A stretch of 64,000 nucleotides of DNA from Streptomyces sp. CA-210063. GTDB lineage: Bacteria > Actinomycetota > Actinomycetes > Streptomycetales > Streptomycetaceae. The notes below the pieces were generated by a model. It was not told the origin of the DNA and did not search any database. It saw only the letters and a list, made by a program, of their open reading frames with translations. The stretch covers positions 9,734,001 to 9,798,000 of the forward strand of contig NZ_CP102512.1 of the NCBI RefSeq assembly GCF_024612015.1, in the 5' to 3' direction. Positions within the stretch are counted from its first letter, which is position 1. Every line of letters starts with the position of its first letter. Shown here one piece after another: positions 7,778 to 16,427 of the stretch. Both the position numbers and the translations under genes were made by a program.

Positions 7778-9133
7778 TCAGTTTGCCGCGTAGTTGCGCA
7801 GGAACAGCGCCTCCGCCACCGACATGCGCTCCAGTTCCTCCGGGGACACGCTCTCGTTGACCGCGTGGATCTGGGCCTCGGGTTCGCTGAGGCCGATGAG
7901 GAGGATCTCGGCGTTCGGGTAGAGGGCGGCGAGGGCGTTGCACAGGGGGATGGAGCCGCCGTGGCCCGCGTACTGCATCTCCTGGCCCGGGTAGGCGACG
8001 GCCATGGCGGAGGCCATCGCCTCGTAGGCCGGGCTGGTGGTGTCGGCGCGGAACGCCTGGCCGTGGCCGATCGGTTCGCAGCTCACCCGGGCGCCCCACG
8101 GGGTGTGCGCCACCAGGTGGGCTTCGAGGAGCTTGATGGCGTCCGTGACGTCGACGCCGGGCGGGACGCGCAGCCCGATCAGGGCGCGGGCGCTCGCCTG
8201 GATCGACGGGGTCGCGCCGACGACCGGCGGAGCGTCGATGCCGAGCACGGTGGCGGCCGGGCGGGCCCAGACGCGGTCGGCGACCGTGTCGGAGCCGACC
8301 AGGTCCACGCCGTCGAGGACCTTGGCGTCCTTGCGGAACTGCTCGTCGTCGTACTGAAGGCCGTCCCACGCGCCGTCGCTCGCGAGTCCGTCGACCGTCG
8401 TCGTGCCGTCCTCGGCGCGCAGTGAGTCCAGTACGCGGATCAGCGCGGCCAGCGCGTCGGGGGCCGCGCCGCCGAACTGGCCCGAGTGCAGGTTGCCTTC
8501 GAGGGCGTCGATGCTCACGCGCATGAGGATCATGCCGCGCAGGGAGGAGGTGACCGTCGGCAGCCCGGCGCGGAAGTTGCCGGCGTCGCCGATGACGACG
8601 GTGTCGGCGGCGAGCAACTCCGGGTGCGCCTCGGCGTACTGCTGGAGACCGCCGGTGCCCATCTCCTCGGATCCCTCGGCGATCACCTTGATGTGGACGG
8701 GGATCCCGCCGTTCGCCTTCAGGGCCCGCAGCGCCAGCAGGTGCATGATCACGCCGCCCTTGCAGTCGGCCGCGCCGCGTCCGTACCAGCGGCCGTCGCG
8801 CTCGGTCAGCTCGAACGGCGGCGACAGCCAGGCCGTCTCGTCCAGCGGCGGCTGCACGTCGTAGTGGGCGTAGAGGAGGACCGTCTTCGCGCCCTCGGGC
8901 CCCGGCAGGTAGCCGTACACGGACTGGGTGCCGTCGGGGGTGTCGAGCAGGGCCACGTCCTGGAAACCCTCGGCGCGCAGCGCGTCGGCGACCCAGTGCG
9001 CGGCGCCTTCGCTCTCGCTCTTCGGGTACTGGTCGAAATCCGCCACCGACTTGAAGGCCACCAGTTCGGTGAGCTCCGCCCTCGCCCGGGGGATCAGTGA
9101 GGCGACGGTCTCGGCGACCGGGTTCGACGGCAT
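7778..9133 (-). CDS. M20 family dipeptidase
   Basis: 451 residues from ATG 9133, which has GAGGAG seven bases upstream; GTG 9139 is in frame but badly spaced. Metal ligands of the M20 fold are visible in AHYDVQPP, GRGAADCKGG and the general-base motif EGSEEMG, followed by the dimerisation lid domain and a final HGGSIPL ligand motif. M20 dipeptidases are cytosolic zinc enzymes that hydrolyse dipeptides such as Xaa-His or Cys-Gly. The usual length is 440-460 residues, so it is complete. It stands alone between a convergent and a divergent neighbour. Confidence 0.9.
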   Translation of the reverse strand: MPSNPVAETVASLIPRARAELTELVAFKSVADFDQYPKSESEGAAHWVADALRAEGFQDVALLDTPDGTQSVYGYLPGPEGAKTVLLYAHYDVQPPLDETAWLSPPFELTERDGRWYGRGAADCKGGVIMHLLALRALKANGGIPVHIKVIAEGSEEMGTGGLQQYAEAHPELLAADTVVIGDAGNFRAGLPTVTSSLRGMILMRVSIDALEGNLHSGQFGGAAPDALAALIRVLDSLRAEDGTTTVDGLASDGAWDGLQYDDEQFRKDAKVLDGVDLVGSDTVADRVWARPAATVLGIDAPPVVGATPSIQASARALIGLRVPPGVDVTDAIKLLEAHLVAHTPWGARVSCEPIGHGQAFRADTTSPAYEAMASAMAVAYPGQEMQYAGHGGSIPLCNALAALYPNAEILLIGLSEPEAQIHAVNESVSPEELERMSVAEALFLRNYAAN

Positions 9134-9315
9134 GGGCACGCTCCTCGTGGGTGCGACGTTGTCCTATTGGGTAGGGGGCCGCGTACGCCCTTGCCCGGTG
9201 TGTCGGTGTAGGGCGCACGCGCTGCCGATCCTCCCACAGCAGGGCTCGGCGTCACCCGCCGTAGGATGCGTGGGACAGGTGCGGCAGGCGGCTGGATCGG
9301 GAGCAGTAGACCATC

Positions 9316-10521
9316 GTGAGCAGCGAGAACTCTTCGGCGGACGACGTGCAGCGGGTGTGGGACGTCGTCGTGGTGGGGGCGGGCCCCGCGGGGGCTTCGG
9401 CCGCCTACGCGGCGGCGGTCGCGGGACGCAGCGTCCTGTTGCTGGAGAAGGCGGAACTGCCGCGGTACAAGACGTGCGGCGGCGGCATCATCGGCCCCTC
9501 GCGCGACGCGCTGCCCCCCGGTTTCGAACTGCCCTTGAAGGACCGGGTGCACGCGGTCACCTTCTCCCTCGACGGCCGCTACGCCCGGACGCGCAAGTCC
9601 AAGCAGATGCTGTTCGGGCTGATCAACCGGCCCGAGTTCGACCAGCAACTCGTCGAGCACGCCCAGAAGGCGGGTGCGGAGCTGCGTACGGGCGTCACGG
9701 TCACCCGGGTCGAGCAGCACGGCTCGGCCGTGCCGGACCGGCGTACGGTCGCCGTGGTCCTGCAGGGCGGCGAGACGCTGCTCGCGCGGGCCGTCGTCGG
9801 CGCCGACGGCAGCGCCAGCCGCATAGGAGCGCACGTCGGGGTGAAGCTGGAACAGGTCGACCTCGGCCTGGAGGCGGAGATCCCCGTGCCGGAGACCGTC
9901 GCCGAGGACTGGAAGGGCCGCGTCCTCATCGACTGGGGCCCGATGCCCGGCAGTTACGGGTGGGTCTTCCCCAAGGGCGACACGCTGACCGTCGGCGTGA
10001 TCTCCGCGCGCGGTGAAGGCGCCGCCACCAAGCGGTACTTGGAGGACTTCATCGGTCGGCTCGGCCTCGCCGGCTTCGAACCGAGCATCTCCTCCGGGCA
10101 CCTGACGCGCTGCCGCGCCGACGACTCGCCGCTCTCGCGGGGTCGGGTGCTGGTGTGCGGGGACGCGGCGGGGCTGTTGGAGCCGTGGACTCGGGAGGGC
10201 ATCTCCTTCGCGCTGCGGTCGGGGCGGCTGGCGGGGGAGTGGGCGGTGCGGATCGCCGAGGCGCACGACGCGGTGGACGCGCGCCGGCAGGCTCTGAACT
10301 ACGCGTTCGCCGTGAAGGCGGGGCTCGGCGTCGAGATGAGCGTCGGCAAGCGGCTGCTGATCGCGTTCGAGCGGCGGCCCGGGCTCTTCCACGCGGCGAT
10401 CACCGGCTTCCGTCCCGCCTGGCGGGCCTTCGTCGACATCACGCGCGGCTCGACCTCCCTGGGAGAGATGGTCCGCACGCACCCGATGGCCCAGCGCGCG
10501 CTGACCAGATTCGACAGGTAG
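9316..10521 (+). CDS. geranylgeranyl-reductase family FAD-dependent oxidoreductase
   Basis: 401 residues from a GTG. The N-terminal Rossmann FAD motif is VVVVGAGPAGAS (residues 17-28), followed by the cysteine motif YKTCGGGI near residue 55, which is characteristic of the geranylgeranyl reductase group. A GADGSASRIG strand and the second FAD motif VCGDAAGLLEP (about residue 282) complete the fold. Family members saturate isoprenoid chains of menaquinone, lipids or pigments, or hydroxylate aromatics. The isoprenoid role is likely but not shown by the neighbours. It may be membrane-associated. Confidence 0.85.
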   Translation: MSSENSSADDVQRVWDVVVVGAGPAGASAAYAAAVAGRSVLLLEKAELPRYKTCGGGIIGPSRDALPPGFELPLKDRVHAVTFSLDGRYARTRKSKQMLFGLINRPEFDQQLVEHAQKAGAELRTGVTVTRVEQHGSAVPDRRTVAVVLQGGETLLARAVVGADGSASRIGAHVGVKLEQVDLGLEAEIPVPETVAEDWKGRVLIDWGPMPGSYGWVFPKGDTLTVGVISARGEGAATKRYLEDFIGRLGLAGFEPSISSGHLTRCRADDSPLSRGRVLVCGDAAGLLEPWTREGISFALRSGRLAGEWAVRIAEAHDAVDARRQALNYAFAVKAGLGVEMSVGKRLLIAFERRPGLFHAAITGFRPAWRAFVDITRGSTSLGEMVRTHPMAQRALTRFDR

Positions 10522-10645
10522 GCGCGGGCCCGTTCGACAGGTCGCGTCGGCCCGCCCCGGCCGGCCGGCCCGCCGACGCCCAGGCTGCCGACCGCCCCGC
10601 CCCGGTTTCCCGGCACTCAGGCCGGTCCGCCGGTACCCCGGCCGG

Positions 10646-11098
10646 TCACCGCGTGACGGTGATCCGGAAGACGGGGTGCTTCGGCGCGGCGGCGAGCAAC
10701 TCCTCGTCGCTGGAGTCGGCGTTGACGTCGCCGAAGAACCGGCCCACCTCCCAGCCCCACTTCTTCAGGTAGGTGCGCAGCACGACGGGCTTCTCCTCGT
10801 CGGGCAGCTCGACCGCCGTGAACTCCTGCACCCGGCGGCCCACCTGAAGCCGTCCGCCGCCCGCCGCGCGCATGTTGCGCACCCACTCGGAGTGGCCGCG
10901 CGCCGAGACGAGGTAGGGGCCGCCCTCGTACGGCAACGGATTGACCGGCAGCCGTCGCCACTCGCCGCTCTTGCGGCCGCGCACGGAGAGCTCGGCCGTG
11001 CCGAGGAGGCTGACGCCGCGGCGGGCGAGCCAGCCGATGAAGCCGTTCAGCGCGCGGTCGAAGGGGTTGGCCTTGATGTAGTGGGGCGACGACGACAT
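10646..11098 (-). CDS. DUF385 / F420-type nitroreductase family protein
   Basis: 150 residues matching the small split beta-barrel family of deazaflavin (F420)-dependent nitroreductases, seen in the motif ELSVRGRKSGEWRRLPVNPL and the later ARGHSEWVRNMRAAGGG. Actinobacterial relatives use F420H2 to reduce or detoxify diverse small molecules in the cytosol. It is divergent from a TetR regulator, with 189 bases holding several copies of one palindrome between them. This strongly suggests control by that TetR protein and induction by a toxic ligand. Substrate unknown. Confidence 0.85.
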   Translation of the reverse strand: MSSSPHYIKANPFDRALNGFIGWLARRGVSLLGTAELSVRGRKSGEWRRLPVNPLPYEGGPYLVSARGHSEWVRNMRAAGGGRLQVGRRVQEFTAVELPDEEKPVVLRTYLKKWGWEVGRFFGDVNADSSDEELLAAAPKHPVFRITVTR

Positions 11099-11140
11099 GG
11101 GTTCCTCCCGTTGTGGTGGAGCGGCTCGCCGAGTGGATCA

Positions 11141-11264
11141 GAGAGCACTGCTCTCGCCTGAGGGCAGTGTGCACGAGATCGGTGCTCCAAAGCAAGAGCG
11201 GTGCTCTCGCTTGTGGGTGGTGCTCTGCTTGGAGAGCGCTGCTCTGAATTGTGTGCAGTGCTCT
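11141..11264. promoter_or_regulatory. TetR-type operator array
   Basis: Between the divergent DUF385 and TetR genes the motif AGAGC(A/G)NTGCTCT appears as a perfect 15-base palindrome at 11141-11155 (GAGAGCACTGCTCTC). Near-perfect copies lie at 11195-11207 and 11233-11245, and a degenerate copy at 11252-11264. Extra GTGCTC half-sites lie between. Start spacings are 53, 38 and about 19 bases. Confidence 0.75.
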
Positions 11265-11287
11265 GCGCCTGTGGCACACTGCTTCGC

Positions 11288-12001
11288 ATGAGCACAGCAC
11301 GAGGGGCTCGCGCCCGGGCCCGCATCGAGGTCACCGCCGCCATCAAGGATGAGGCGCGTAGACAGCTCGCCGCCGAGGGCGCCGCCAAGCTGTCACTGCG
11401 TGCTGTGGCGCGCGAGCTCGGCATGGTCTCCTCCGCGCTGTACCGGTACTTCCCCAGCCGCGACGAGCTGCTCACCGCGCTGATCATCGACGCCTTCGAC
11501 TCCCTGGGCGAGGCCGCCGAGGCCGCGTATGCGAAGGCCGCCGGTGAGAGCCCGGCTCGGCAGTGGGTCGCGGTGTGTGAAGGGGTGCGGGAGTGGGCGC
11601 TGGCGCGGCCGCAGGAGTACGCGTTGATCTACGGTTCGCCCGTGCCCGGGTACACCGCGCCCGACACGACCGTGCCGGCCGCCTCCCGGGTCGGACAGCT
11701 GCTGATCCGGATCGTGCGCGGCGCCTACCAGGACAAGGGCGTGGCCCAGTGGAAACTGCCCGCCGAGGTGCGGCCCGAGGCGCGGCGGATGGCCGAGGAA
11801 TTCGCGCCCGATCTGCCGCCGGAGGTGGTCGCGGTGCTGGTCGGGGCGTGGGCGCAGCTGTTCGGGCTGGTCAGCTTCGAGGTGTTCGGGCAGTTCAACC
11901 GGGTGGTCGAGGACCGAGGGGTGTTCTTCCGGCACGCGGCGGGCCAACTCGCTCACCACGTCGGTCTGGTGTTCCCGCGGTCCGAGACCGCGGTGCGCTG
12001 A
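11288..12001 (+). CDS. TetR-family transcriptional regulator
   Basis: 237 residues from ATG 11288; the longer frame upstream would read through the operator array. The N-terminal helix-turn-helix is clear (LSLRAVARELGMVSSALYRY, about residues 36-55), preceded by an Arg/Ala-rich tail. The C-terminal domain (about 85-225) is the WHG-like ligand domain of the TetR_C family. It sits divergent to the DUF385 oxidoreductase. It probably represses both that gene and itself through the repeated AGAGC-N3-GCTCT-type sites and is released by a small hydrophobic ligand. Confidence 0.9.
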   Translation: MSTARGARARARIEVTAAIKDEARRQLAAEGAAKLSLRAVARELGMVSSALYRYFPSRDELLTALIIDAFDSLGEAAEAAYAKAAGESPARQWVAVCEGVREWALARPQEYALIYGSPVPGYTAPDTTVPAASRVGQLLIRIVRGAYQDKGVAQWKLPAEVRPEARRMAEEFAPDLPPEVVAVLVGAWAQLFGLVSFEVFGQFNRVVEDRGVFFRHAAGQLAHHVGLVFPRSETAVR

Positions 12002-12099
12002 AGTCCTCAGGACCGGCGGGGCGTACTTCGGCGGGAGTAGCGGTGATCACCTCGCTCGGGTGACGTCGTGCTCGGTGGTCGGCGTCTAGCGTGGCCGGT

Positions 12100-13362
12100 A
12101 TGGCGGAGCAGGGTGCGCAGGCGGGTGGCCCCCCGATGTGGGGCGGGCCGCCCTGGCGGCGGTGGGGCGGGGGTGGGCCGCCGTGGTGGAACCGGCCGGA
12201 CGGCGACGAGGCGGGTCCTCGCTGGCCGTGGCGCTCCACCGCGGCGTTCACCGTCTTCGTCATGGTCGGCTCGAACGCGGCCGCCGAGTTCCAGAAGGAC
12301 GAACGCGCCTCGCTCGACCCCTTCGCGCGCGTCCTGCTGCTCGTGGGTGCCCTGCTGCTGCTGTGGCGATGGCGGAGGCCTGTGCTGGTCGCCTTCGGGA
12401 CGGCCGTGACGGCCCTCGTGTATCTGGGTGCCGGATATCCGTACGGGCCGGTGTTCCTCACCGTCGCCGCCGGCTGCTTCAGTGCGATCGTCGCCGGGCA
12501 CCGCAAGGCCGCCTGGACGGCCATGGGCGCGCTGTGGGCGGGGCATGTGCTGGTGGCGCACTGGCTGTACCGGTGGCTGCCGCCGGGTGGGGACGACGCC
12601 GCGAGCTGGGGGCAGGAGATCGTCGTCGTGACCTGGGGCGTGGCGATCGTCGCGGTCTCGGAGCTGGCCCGGGCCCGGCGTGAACAGTGGGCCCGGGAGC
12701 GGGCCGAGCGCGCGCAGGCCGCCCGGCGGCGGGCCGACGAGGAACGGCTGCGGATCGCCCGCGAACTGCACGACGTCCTCGCGCACAGCATCTCGGTGAT
12801 CAACGTCCAGGCGGGCGTCGGCCTCGCACTCCTCGACTCCGACCCGGAACAGGCGCGCACCGCGCTCACCGTCATCAAGTCGGCCAGCAAGGAGGCCCTG
12901 GGCGAGGTCCGCCAGGTCCTCGACACCCTCCGGACGCCCGGCGACGCCCCGCGCGCCCCGGCCCCGGGGCTCGCCCGGCTCCCCGAACTCGTCGAGCAGG
13001 CGGCGGGCGCGGGCCTGACCGTCGCCATCGAGGGCCGGGCGCCCGAGCTGCCGCCGGGCACGGATCTCGCCGCCTTCCGCATCGTCCAGGAGGCCCTCAC
13101 CAACGTCGTACGGCATTCGGGGTCACGGCACGCGCGCGTGGCCCTCGAGCACGACGGGCGTGAGCTGCGGCTGCGGATCGACGACGACGGGCCCGCGACC
13201 TCCGCCGACGCGGGCGGCAGCGGCAGCGGACTCGTCGGAATGCGGGAGCGGGCCGCCGCGCTGGGTGGCACGATCGAGGCGGGCCCGCGCGCCGACGGGG
13301 GGTTCCGGGTGCTCGCCGTACTGCCGGTACGGGCGTCCCGCGAGGTCAAGGAGGACCGGTGA
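12100..13362 (+). CDS. NarL/DesK-type sensor histidine kinase
   Basis: 420 residues from ATG 12100 (GTG 12091 also in frame). A Gly/Pro/Trp-rich cytoplasmic N-terminus precedes about five membrane segments between residues 40 and 190, with little extracellular loop. A short coiled helix rich in Arg/Glu/Ala then leads to the HisKA_3 dimerisation domain with H224 in ELHDVLAHS. The ATPase domain has NVVRHS and the G-box GSGLVGMRERAAALGG. The sensed signal is probably in the membrane. The stop overlaps the response-regulator start by four bases (GTGA), so the two are translationally coupled. Confidence 0.92.
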   Translation: MAEQGAQAGGPPMWGGPPWRRWGGGGPPWWNRPDGDEAGPRWPWRSTAAFTVFVMVGSNAAAEFQKDERASLDPFARVLLLVGALLLLWRWRRPVLVAFGTAVTALVYLGAGYPYGPVFLTVAAGCFSAIVAGHRKAAWTAMGALWAGHVLVAHWLYRWLPPGGDDAASWGQEIVVVTWGVAIVAVSELARARREQWARERAERAQAARRRADEERLRIARELHDVLAHSISVINVQAGVGLALLDSDPEQARTALTVIKSASKEALGEVRQVLDTLRTPGDAPRAPAPGLARLPELVEQAAGAGLTVAIEGRAPELPPGTDLAAFRIVQEALTNVVRHSGSRHARVALEHDGRELRLRIDDDGPATSADAGGSGSGLVGMRERAAALGGTIEAGPRADGGFRVLAVLPVRASREVKEDR

Positions 13363-14024
13363 TCCGCGTACTGCTCGCTGACGACCAGTCTCTGGTGAGG
13401 GCGGGGTTCAAGGCGCTGCTCGACGCACAGCCCGACATCGAGGTCGCCGGGGAGGCGGCTGAGGGGGAGGAGGCGCTCGGCAAGGTGCGCGAACTCCGCC
13501 CCGATGTCGTCCTGATGGACATCCGCATGCCCCTGCTCGACGGTCTCGCCGCGACCCGGCGTATCACCGACGACCCGGATCTCGAAGAGGTCAAGGTCGT
13601 CATGCTGACCACCTTCGAGCTCGACGAGTACGTCTTCGAGGCCATCCGCGCCGGGGCGTCGGGCTTCCTGGTGAAGGACACCGAGCCGGAGGAACTCGTG
13701 CGCGCGGTACGGGCGGTGGTGGAGGGCGACGCGCTGCTGTCGCCGAGCGTGACCCGGCGGCTGATCTCCGAGTTCGCGGCCCGTTCGAAGGAGCCGACGG
13801 CCGTCGCCTCCCTCGCCGAACTCACCGAGCGGGAGCGGGAGGTGATGGCCCTCGTCGGCATCGGTCTGACCAACGACGAGATCGCCCGTCGGCTCGTCGT
13901 CAGCCCGCTGACCGCCAAGACGCATGTGAGCCGCACGATGGTGAAGCTGGGCGCCCGCGACCGGGCCCAACTCGTCGTGCTGGCCTACGAGTCGGGGTTG
14001 GTGCGGCCGGGCTGGCTGGGTTGA
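13359..14024 (+). CDS. NarL-family response regulator
   Basis: 221 residues. The receiver domain has the acidic pair D8/D9, the phosphoryl acceptor D54 (VVLMDIRMP) and K106 (FLVKD). The C-terminal LuxR-type helix-turn-helix spans about residues 150-212 (LTEREREVMALVGIGLTNDE). It partners with the kinase immediately upstream through a GTGA overlap. Target genes cannot be deduced. The last 40 bases overlap the convergent DUF6332 gene. Confidence 0.94.
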   Translation: MIRVLLADDQSLVRAGFKALLDAQPDIEVAGEAAEGEEALGKVRELRPDVVLMDIRMPLLDGLAATRRITDDPDLEEVKVVMLTTFELDEYVFEAIRAGASGFLVKDTEPEELVRAVRAVVEGDALLSPSVTRRLISEFAARSKEPTAVASLAELTEREREVMALVGIGLTNDEIARRLVVSPLTAKTHVSRTMVKLGARDRAQLVVLAYESGLVRPGWLG

Positions 14025-14299
14025 GCGGGGCTTGGTCGGGCGGGCTGCTGTCGGTCGGACCGGGCGGCGCGCCGGAAACGGGTCAGCACCGCCGTGACGA
14101 CCGCCACGAACACCACCACGGTCACCGAGAGCGCGATCGGGCCGAGCAGGTTCCACCGGCCGCGCAGGGAGCCGAAGACGCTCGGCAGGAATTCCGTCAC
14201 GCCGAAGTAGGCCGCGCCCGCCAGCACCGCCCCCGCGAAGAGCGCGAAACCGATCTCCGTGGTCATCGCGTCCCGCTCGGCCTGCGTTCGTCTCCCCAT
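13985..14299 (-). CDS. DUF6332 family small membrane protein
   Basis: 104 residues from ATG 14299, opening MGRRTQAERDAMTTEIG, the recognisable start of Streptomyces DUF6332 proteins. There are two membrane helices (about residues 17-37 and 50-75), then a basic, Pro/Ser/Gln-rich cytoplasmic tail. No catalytic residues are seen. The 3' end overlaps the response-regulator gene on the other strand by 40 bases. Function unknown. Confidence 0.75.
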   Translation of the reverse strand: MGRRTQAERDAMTTEIGFALFAGAVLAGAAYFGVTEFLPSVFGSLRGRWNLLGPIALSVTVVVFVAVVTAVLTRFRRAARSDRQQPARPSPAQPSQPGRTNPDS

Positions 14300-14363
14300 G
14301 GGTCGAGTGTGGGGGCGGTGGGCGCACCGGACAAGGCAATCGGCGTGCGGGCCGGACCCGGTT

Positions 14364-15149
14364 TCAGACGATGCCCGAGGTCTCCCGCCACAGCTCCGCG
14401 AGCGAGGGGTCGCCCGTGACGGCGGGGAAGGGGAGCCGGTTCCACAGGGACAGGTACAGCCGGTGCGCCGGGCCCGAGATCTCGCAGTCGGCGTCCTCGG
14501 CGTCCTCGGCATCCTCGCTGCCCTTGGCGCCCTTGGCGCCCTTGGTGTCCGACGCTTCGGCCCGCTGCGCCACGGGCGGCTCCGACGACAGTTGTACGGT
14601 CCAGACGGCGCCGGTGTCCGTCGCCCGCACCCGCAGGACACGCGGCGTCTCGGTGCGCACCCGGCTCCTGCCGCGCGCGTGGAAGCCGAGCAGCAGTTCG
14701 TCGATGCCGTCGACCGCGAGCTCCATGGGGGGCTCGCCGGGCGGGCCGCCGAGCGCGGCGTCCGCGTCGGCGCGGTGCACGGCCGTCTCGTGGGCCTGGC
14801 GGCGCGCCCAGAACGCCAGCGGGGAGGGGGCGGGCAGGAAGGTCCAGCAGTCGACATCGGCCGGGGCGGCGCGCAGGGTGTCGACGAGGCGCCGGTGCCC
14901 CTCCTCGAACCAGGTCAGCAGGGCGTCACCGTCCAGGTCGGGGCCGGTCCCGATGGGGCGGGGCGAGGGATGGCCCTCGGAGACGAAGGCCGTGGCCCAG
15001 CGGTGCACCACGCCTGTGTGCCGCACGAGGTCCCGTATCCGCCAGTCGGGGCAGGTCGGCACCTCGGCGTCCGTACCGGCCTTCCGGGCGGCCGCGGCCA
15101 GCAGTCGGCCCTCCTCGTCCAGGGCTCTGATGTGCTCGGCAGTCTCCAT
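14364..15149 (-). CDS. maleylpyruvate isomerase family (mycothiol-dependent) protein
   Basis: 261 residues from ATG 15149. It has the MDMPI/DinB-like four-helix fold with the metal-ligand pattern: histidine in DLVRHTGVVHRW (about residue 44) and a second pair in QAHETAVHRADAD (about 132-140). Relatives are mycothiol-dependent isomerases or transferases of actinobacteria. Near residues 197-217 there is an odd low-complexity insertion alternating KGAKGAKG and EDAEDAED, encoded by near-repeats, which is not part of the family core. It is separated from the upstream tgmB gene by a strong terminator, so it is an independent unit. Substrate unknown. Confidence 0.82.
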   Translation of the reverse strand: METAEHIRALDEEGRLLAAAARKAGTDAEVPTCPDWRIRDLVRHTGVVHRWATAFVSEGHPSPRPIGTGPDLDGDALLTWFEEGHRRLVDTLRAAPADVDCWTFLPAPSPLAFWARRQAHETAVHRADADAALGGPPGEPPMELAVDGIDELLLGFHARGRSRVRTETPRVLRVRATDTGAVWTVQLSSEPPVAQRAEASDTKGAKGAKGSEDAEDAEDADCEISGPAHRLYLSLWNRLPFPAVTGDPSLAELWRETSGIV

Positions 15150-15177
15150 GGGGTGAGTCTGCCGGATGAAGTGCGCT

Positions 15178-15212
15178 CGAAGCGCCCGCCCGGGCAGCGG
15201 GCGGGCGCTTCG
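15178..15212 (-). terminator. strong terminator after tgmB
   Basis: 15-base perfect inverted repeat (15178-15192 and 15198-15212) with a 5-base loop, starting five bases beyond the tgmB stop in the direction of transcription. It closes the tgmA-tgmB unit and separates it from the isomerase-family gene. Confidence 0.85.
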
Positions 15213-15217
15213 GCTCG

Positions 15218-16201
15218 TCAGGGTGTCGCCCGTATCCGGCCGTCGCCGCGGGTCCCCGCCCCCGGCTCCTCGCGCGCCAGCCAGTCGGCGACGCTGCGGG
15301 CGATCGGCTGGCCGGTGTCCATCTCCACGAATCCGAACTGTCCCGACTGGTTGCACTCCAGGAACCACCAGATCCCGTCCGCGTCCTCCGCGAAGTCGAA
15401 GGCCCCGTAGGAGAGTTCGGCATCCCGCAGATAGACGCGTACGGCGGTGGCGGTGCGCGCCGGGACGTCGACCGGCTGCCAGGGCGCGGTGGAGGTGGCG
15501 AAGCGGACATCCACCTCGTCGGGGTGCGCGTCCGGGGCGACCGCCTTGCGGGCGGCCAGCATGCGGTCGCCGACGACGGTGAGCCGGATGTCGGCGGTCT
15601 TGGCGATCCGGCGCTGCAGCAGCGTCGGGCCGAACGCGACGGCGGTGAAATCGGTGCCGGGCGCGATCCGGCTGGTGGGGACCGTCCTGGGCGGTTCCTG
15701 CGGATGCGTGCCGGAGACCGGCTTCACCACCAGGTCGGGGAAGCGCTGCGCGAAGTCGCGGGCGGCCTGCGGGAACGTGGTGATCAGCGTGGCCGGTACG
15801 GGGAGCCCGCAGCGCTGGGCGTGCCGGAGCTGCCAGGGCTTGTGGCGGGCCCGCCGGGCCGCGTCGGGGTCGTTCATCCAGCGGACGTCCGTGCCGCGCA
15901 GCATGCCGTACAGGGCCTGCGAGGACTCCTCGGTCAGCCAGGCGGACGGCTCGGCGACCCGGCCGGCCGGAACCCCCGGCCGGCGCAGCCAGACGGACCG
16001 CAGCCCGCTCATGCTCACCAGGCGCCCCCCGGCGGACAGATGCCCGTGGAAGGCGCCGTGCACGTACTCGCCGGAGAGCGCCACCTCGCCGGGCAGGTCG
16101 GCGGGGTCGAGCCGGACCACCGGTACGCCGGTCCTGTTCAGTTGTGCCACCACCAGGTCCGCCGTCACATCCTGTTCGCAGGTCAGGATCAGCACGGTCA
16201 T
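15218..16201 (-). CDS. tgmB: ATP-grasp ribosomal peptide maturase (graspetide ligase)
   Basis: 327 residues. It is an ATP-grasp protein with an N-terminal pre-ATP-grasp domain, the lysines of the nucleotide site in LVVKPVSGTHP, and the metal-binding end FDFAEDADGIWWFLECNQSGQFGF, where the E and N ligands are intact. This is the tgm-type group of graspetide synthetases, which form ester or amide crosslinks between Thr/Ser/Lys and Asp/Glu side chains of a precursor peptide. Its start is 16 bases after the tgmA precursor stop. No tgmC methyltransferase, the usual third member, is found nearby. Confident on family; product structure unknown. Confidence 0.92.
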   Translation of the reverse strand: MTVLILTCEQDVTADLVVAQLNRTGVPVVRLDPADLPGEVALSGEYVHGAFHGHLSAGGRLVSMSGLRSVWLRRPGVPAGRVAEPSAWLTEESSQALYGMLRGTDVRWMNDPDAARRARHKPWQLRHAQRCGLPVPATLITTFPQAARDFAQRFPDLVVKPVSGTHPQEPPRTVPTSRIAPGTDFTAVAFGPTLLQRRIAKTADIRLTVVGDRMLAARKAVAPDAHPDEVDVRFATSTAPWQPVDVPARTATAVRVYLRDAELSYGAFDFAEDADGIWWFLECNQSGQFGFVEMDTGQPIARSVADWLAREEPGAGTRGDGRIRATP

Positions 16202-16217
16202 CGTCGCCGGTCCGTGT

Positions 16218-16409
16218 TCAGTCGTCGAAATGGGTCTTCGAGCCCGCGGTGGACGTCGTCGCCCCCAATTCCCTCATCAGACCTTGGTCATGAGCGGCTA
16301 TCCGCCCGTCGGCGAGCACGTTCAACTGCAGCCCGGAGTCGTAGGTGTACGGAGCGCTGAACTCCAACTGCTCAGCGGCGCGAGCGTAGTTGAGCACGAA
16401 CAGTCGCAT
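16218..16409 (-). CDS. tgmA: graspetide precursor peptide (ATP-grasp-modified RiPP)
   Basis: 63 residues from ATG 16409, with a clear AAGGAG six bases upstream. The leader starts MRLFVLNYARAAEQ and has the PYTYDSGLQLNVL block recognised in this family. The C-terminal core ends TTSTAGSKTHFDD, carrying Thr/Ser/Lys donors and a DD acceptor pair, the tgm-type pattern for side-chain ester/amide crosslinks. It is followed at 16 bases by its ligase tgmB. A 9-base inverted repeat lies just upstream of the ribosome site and may control expression. Very likely a real ribosomally made natural product or signalling peptide. Confidence 0.92.
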   Translation of the reverse strand: MRLFVLNYARAAEQLEFSAPYTYDSGLQLNVLADGRIAAHDQGLMRELGATTSTAGSKTHFDD

Positions 16410-16427
16410 CGTTTCTCCTTGTTCGGG

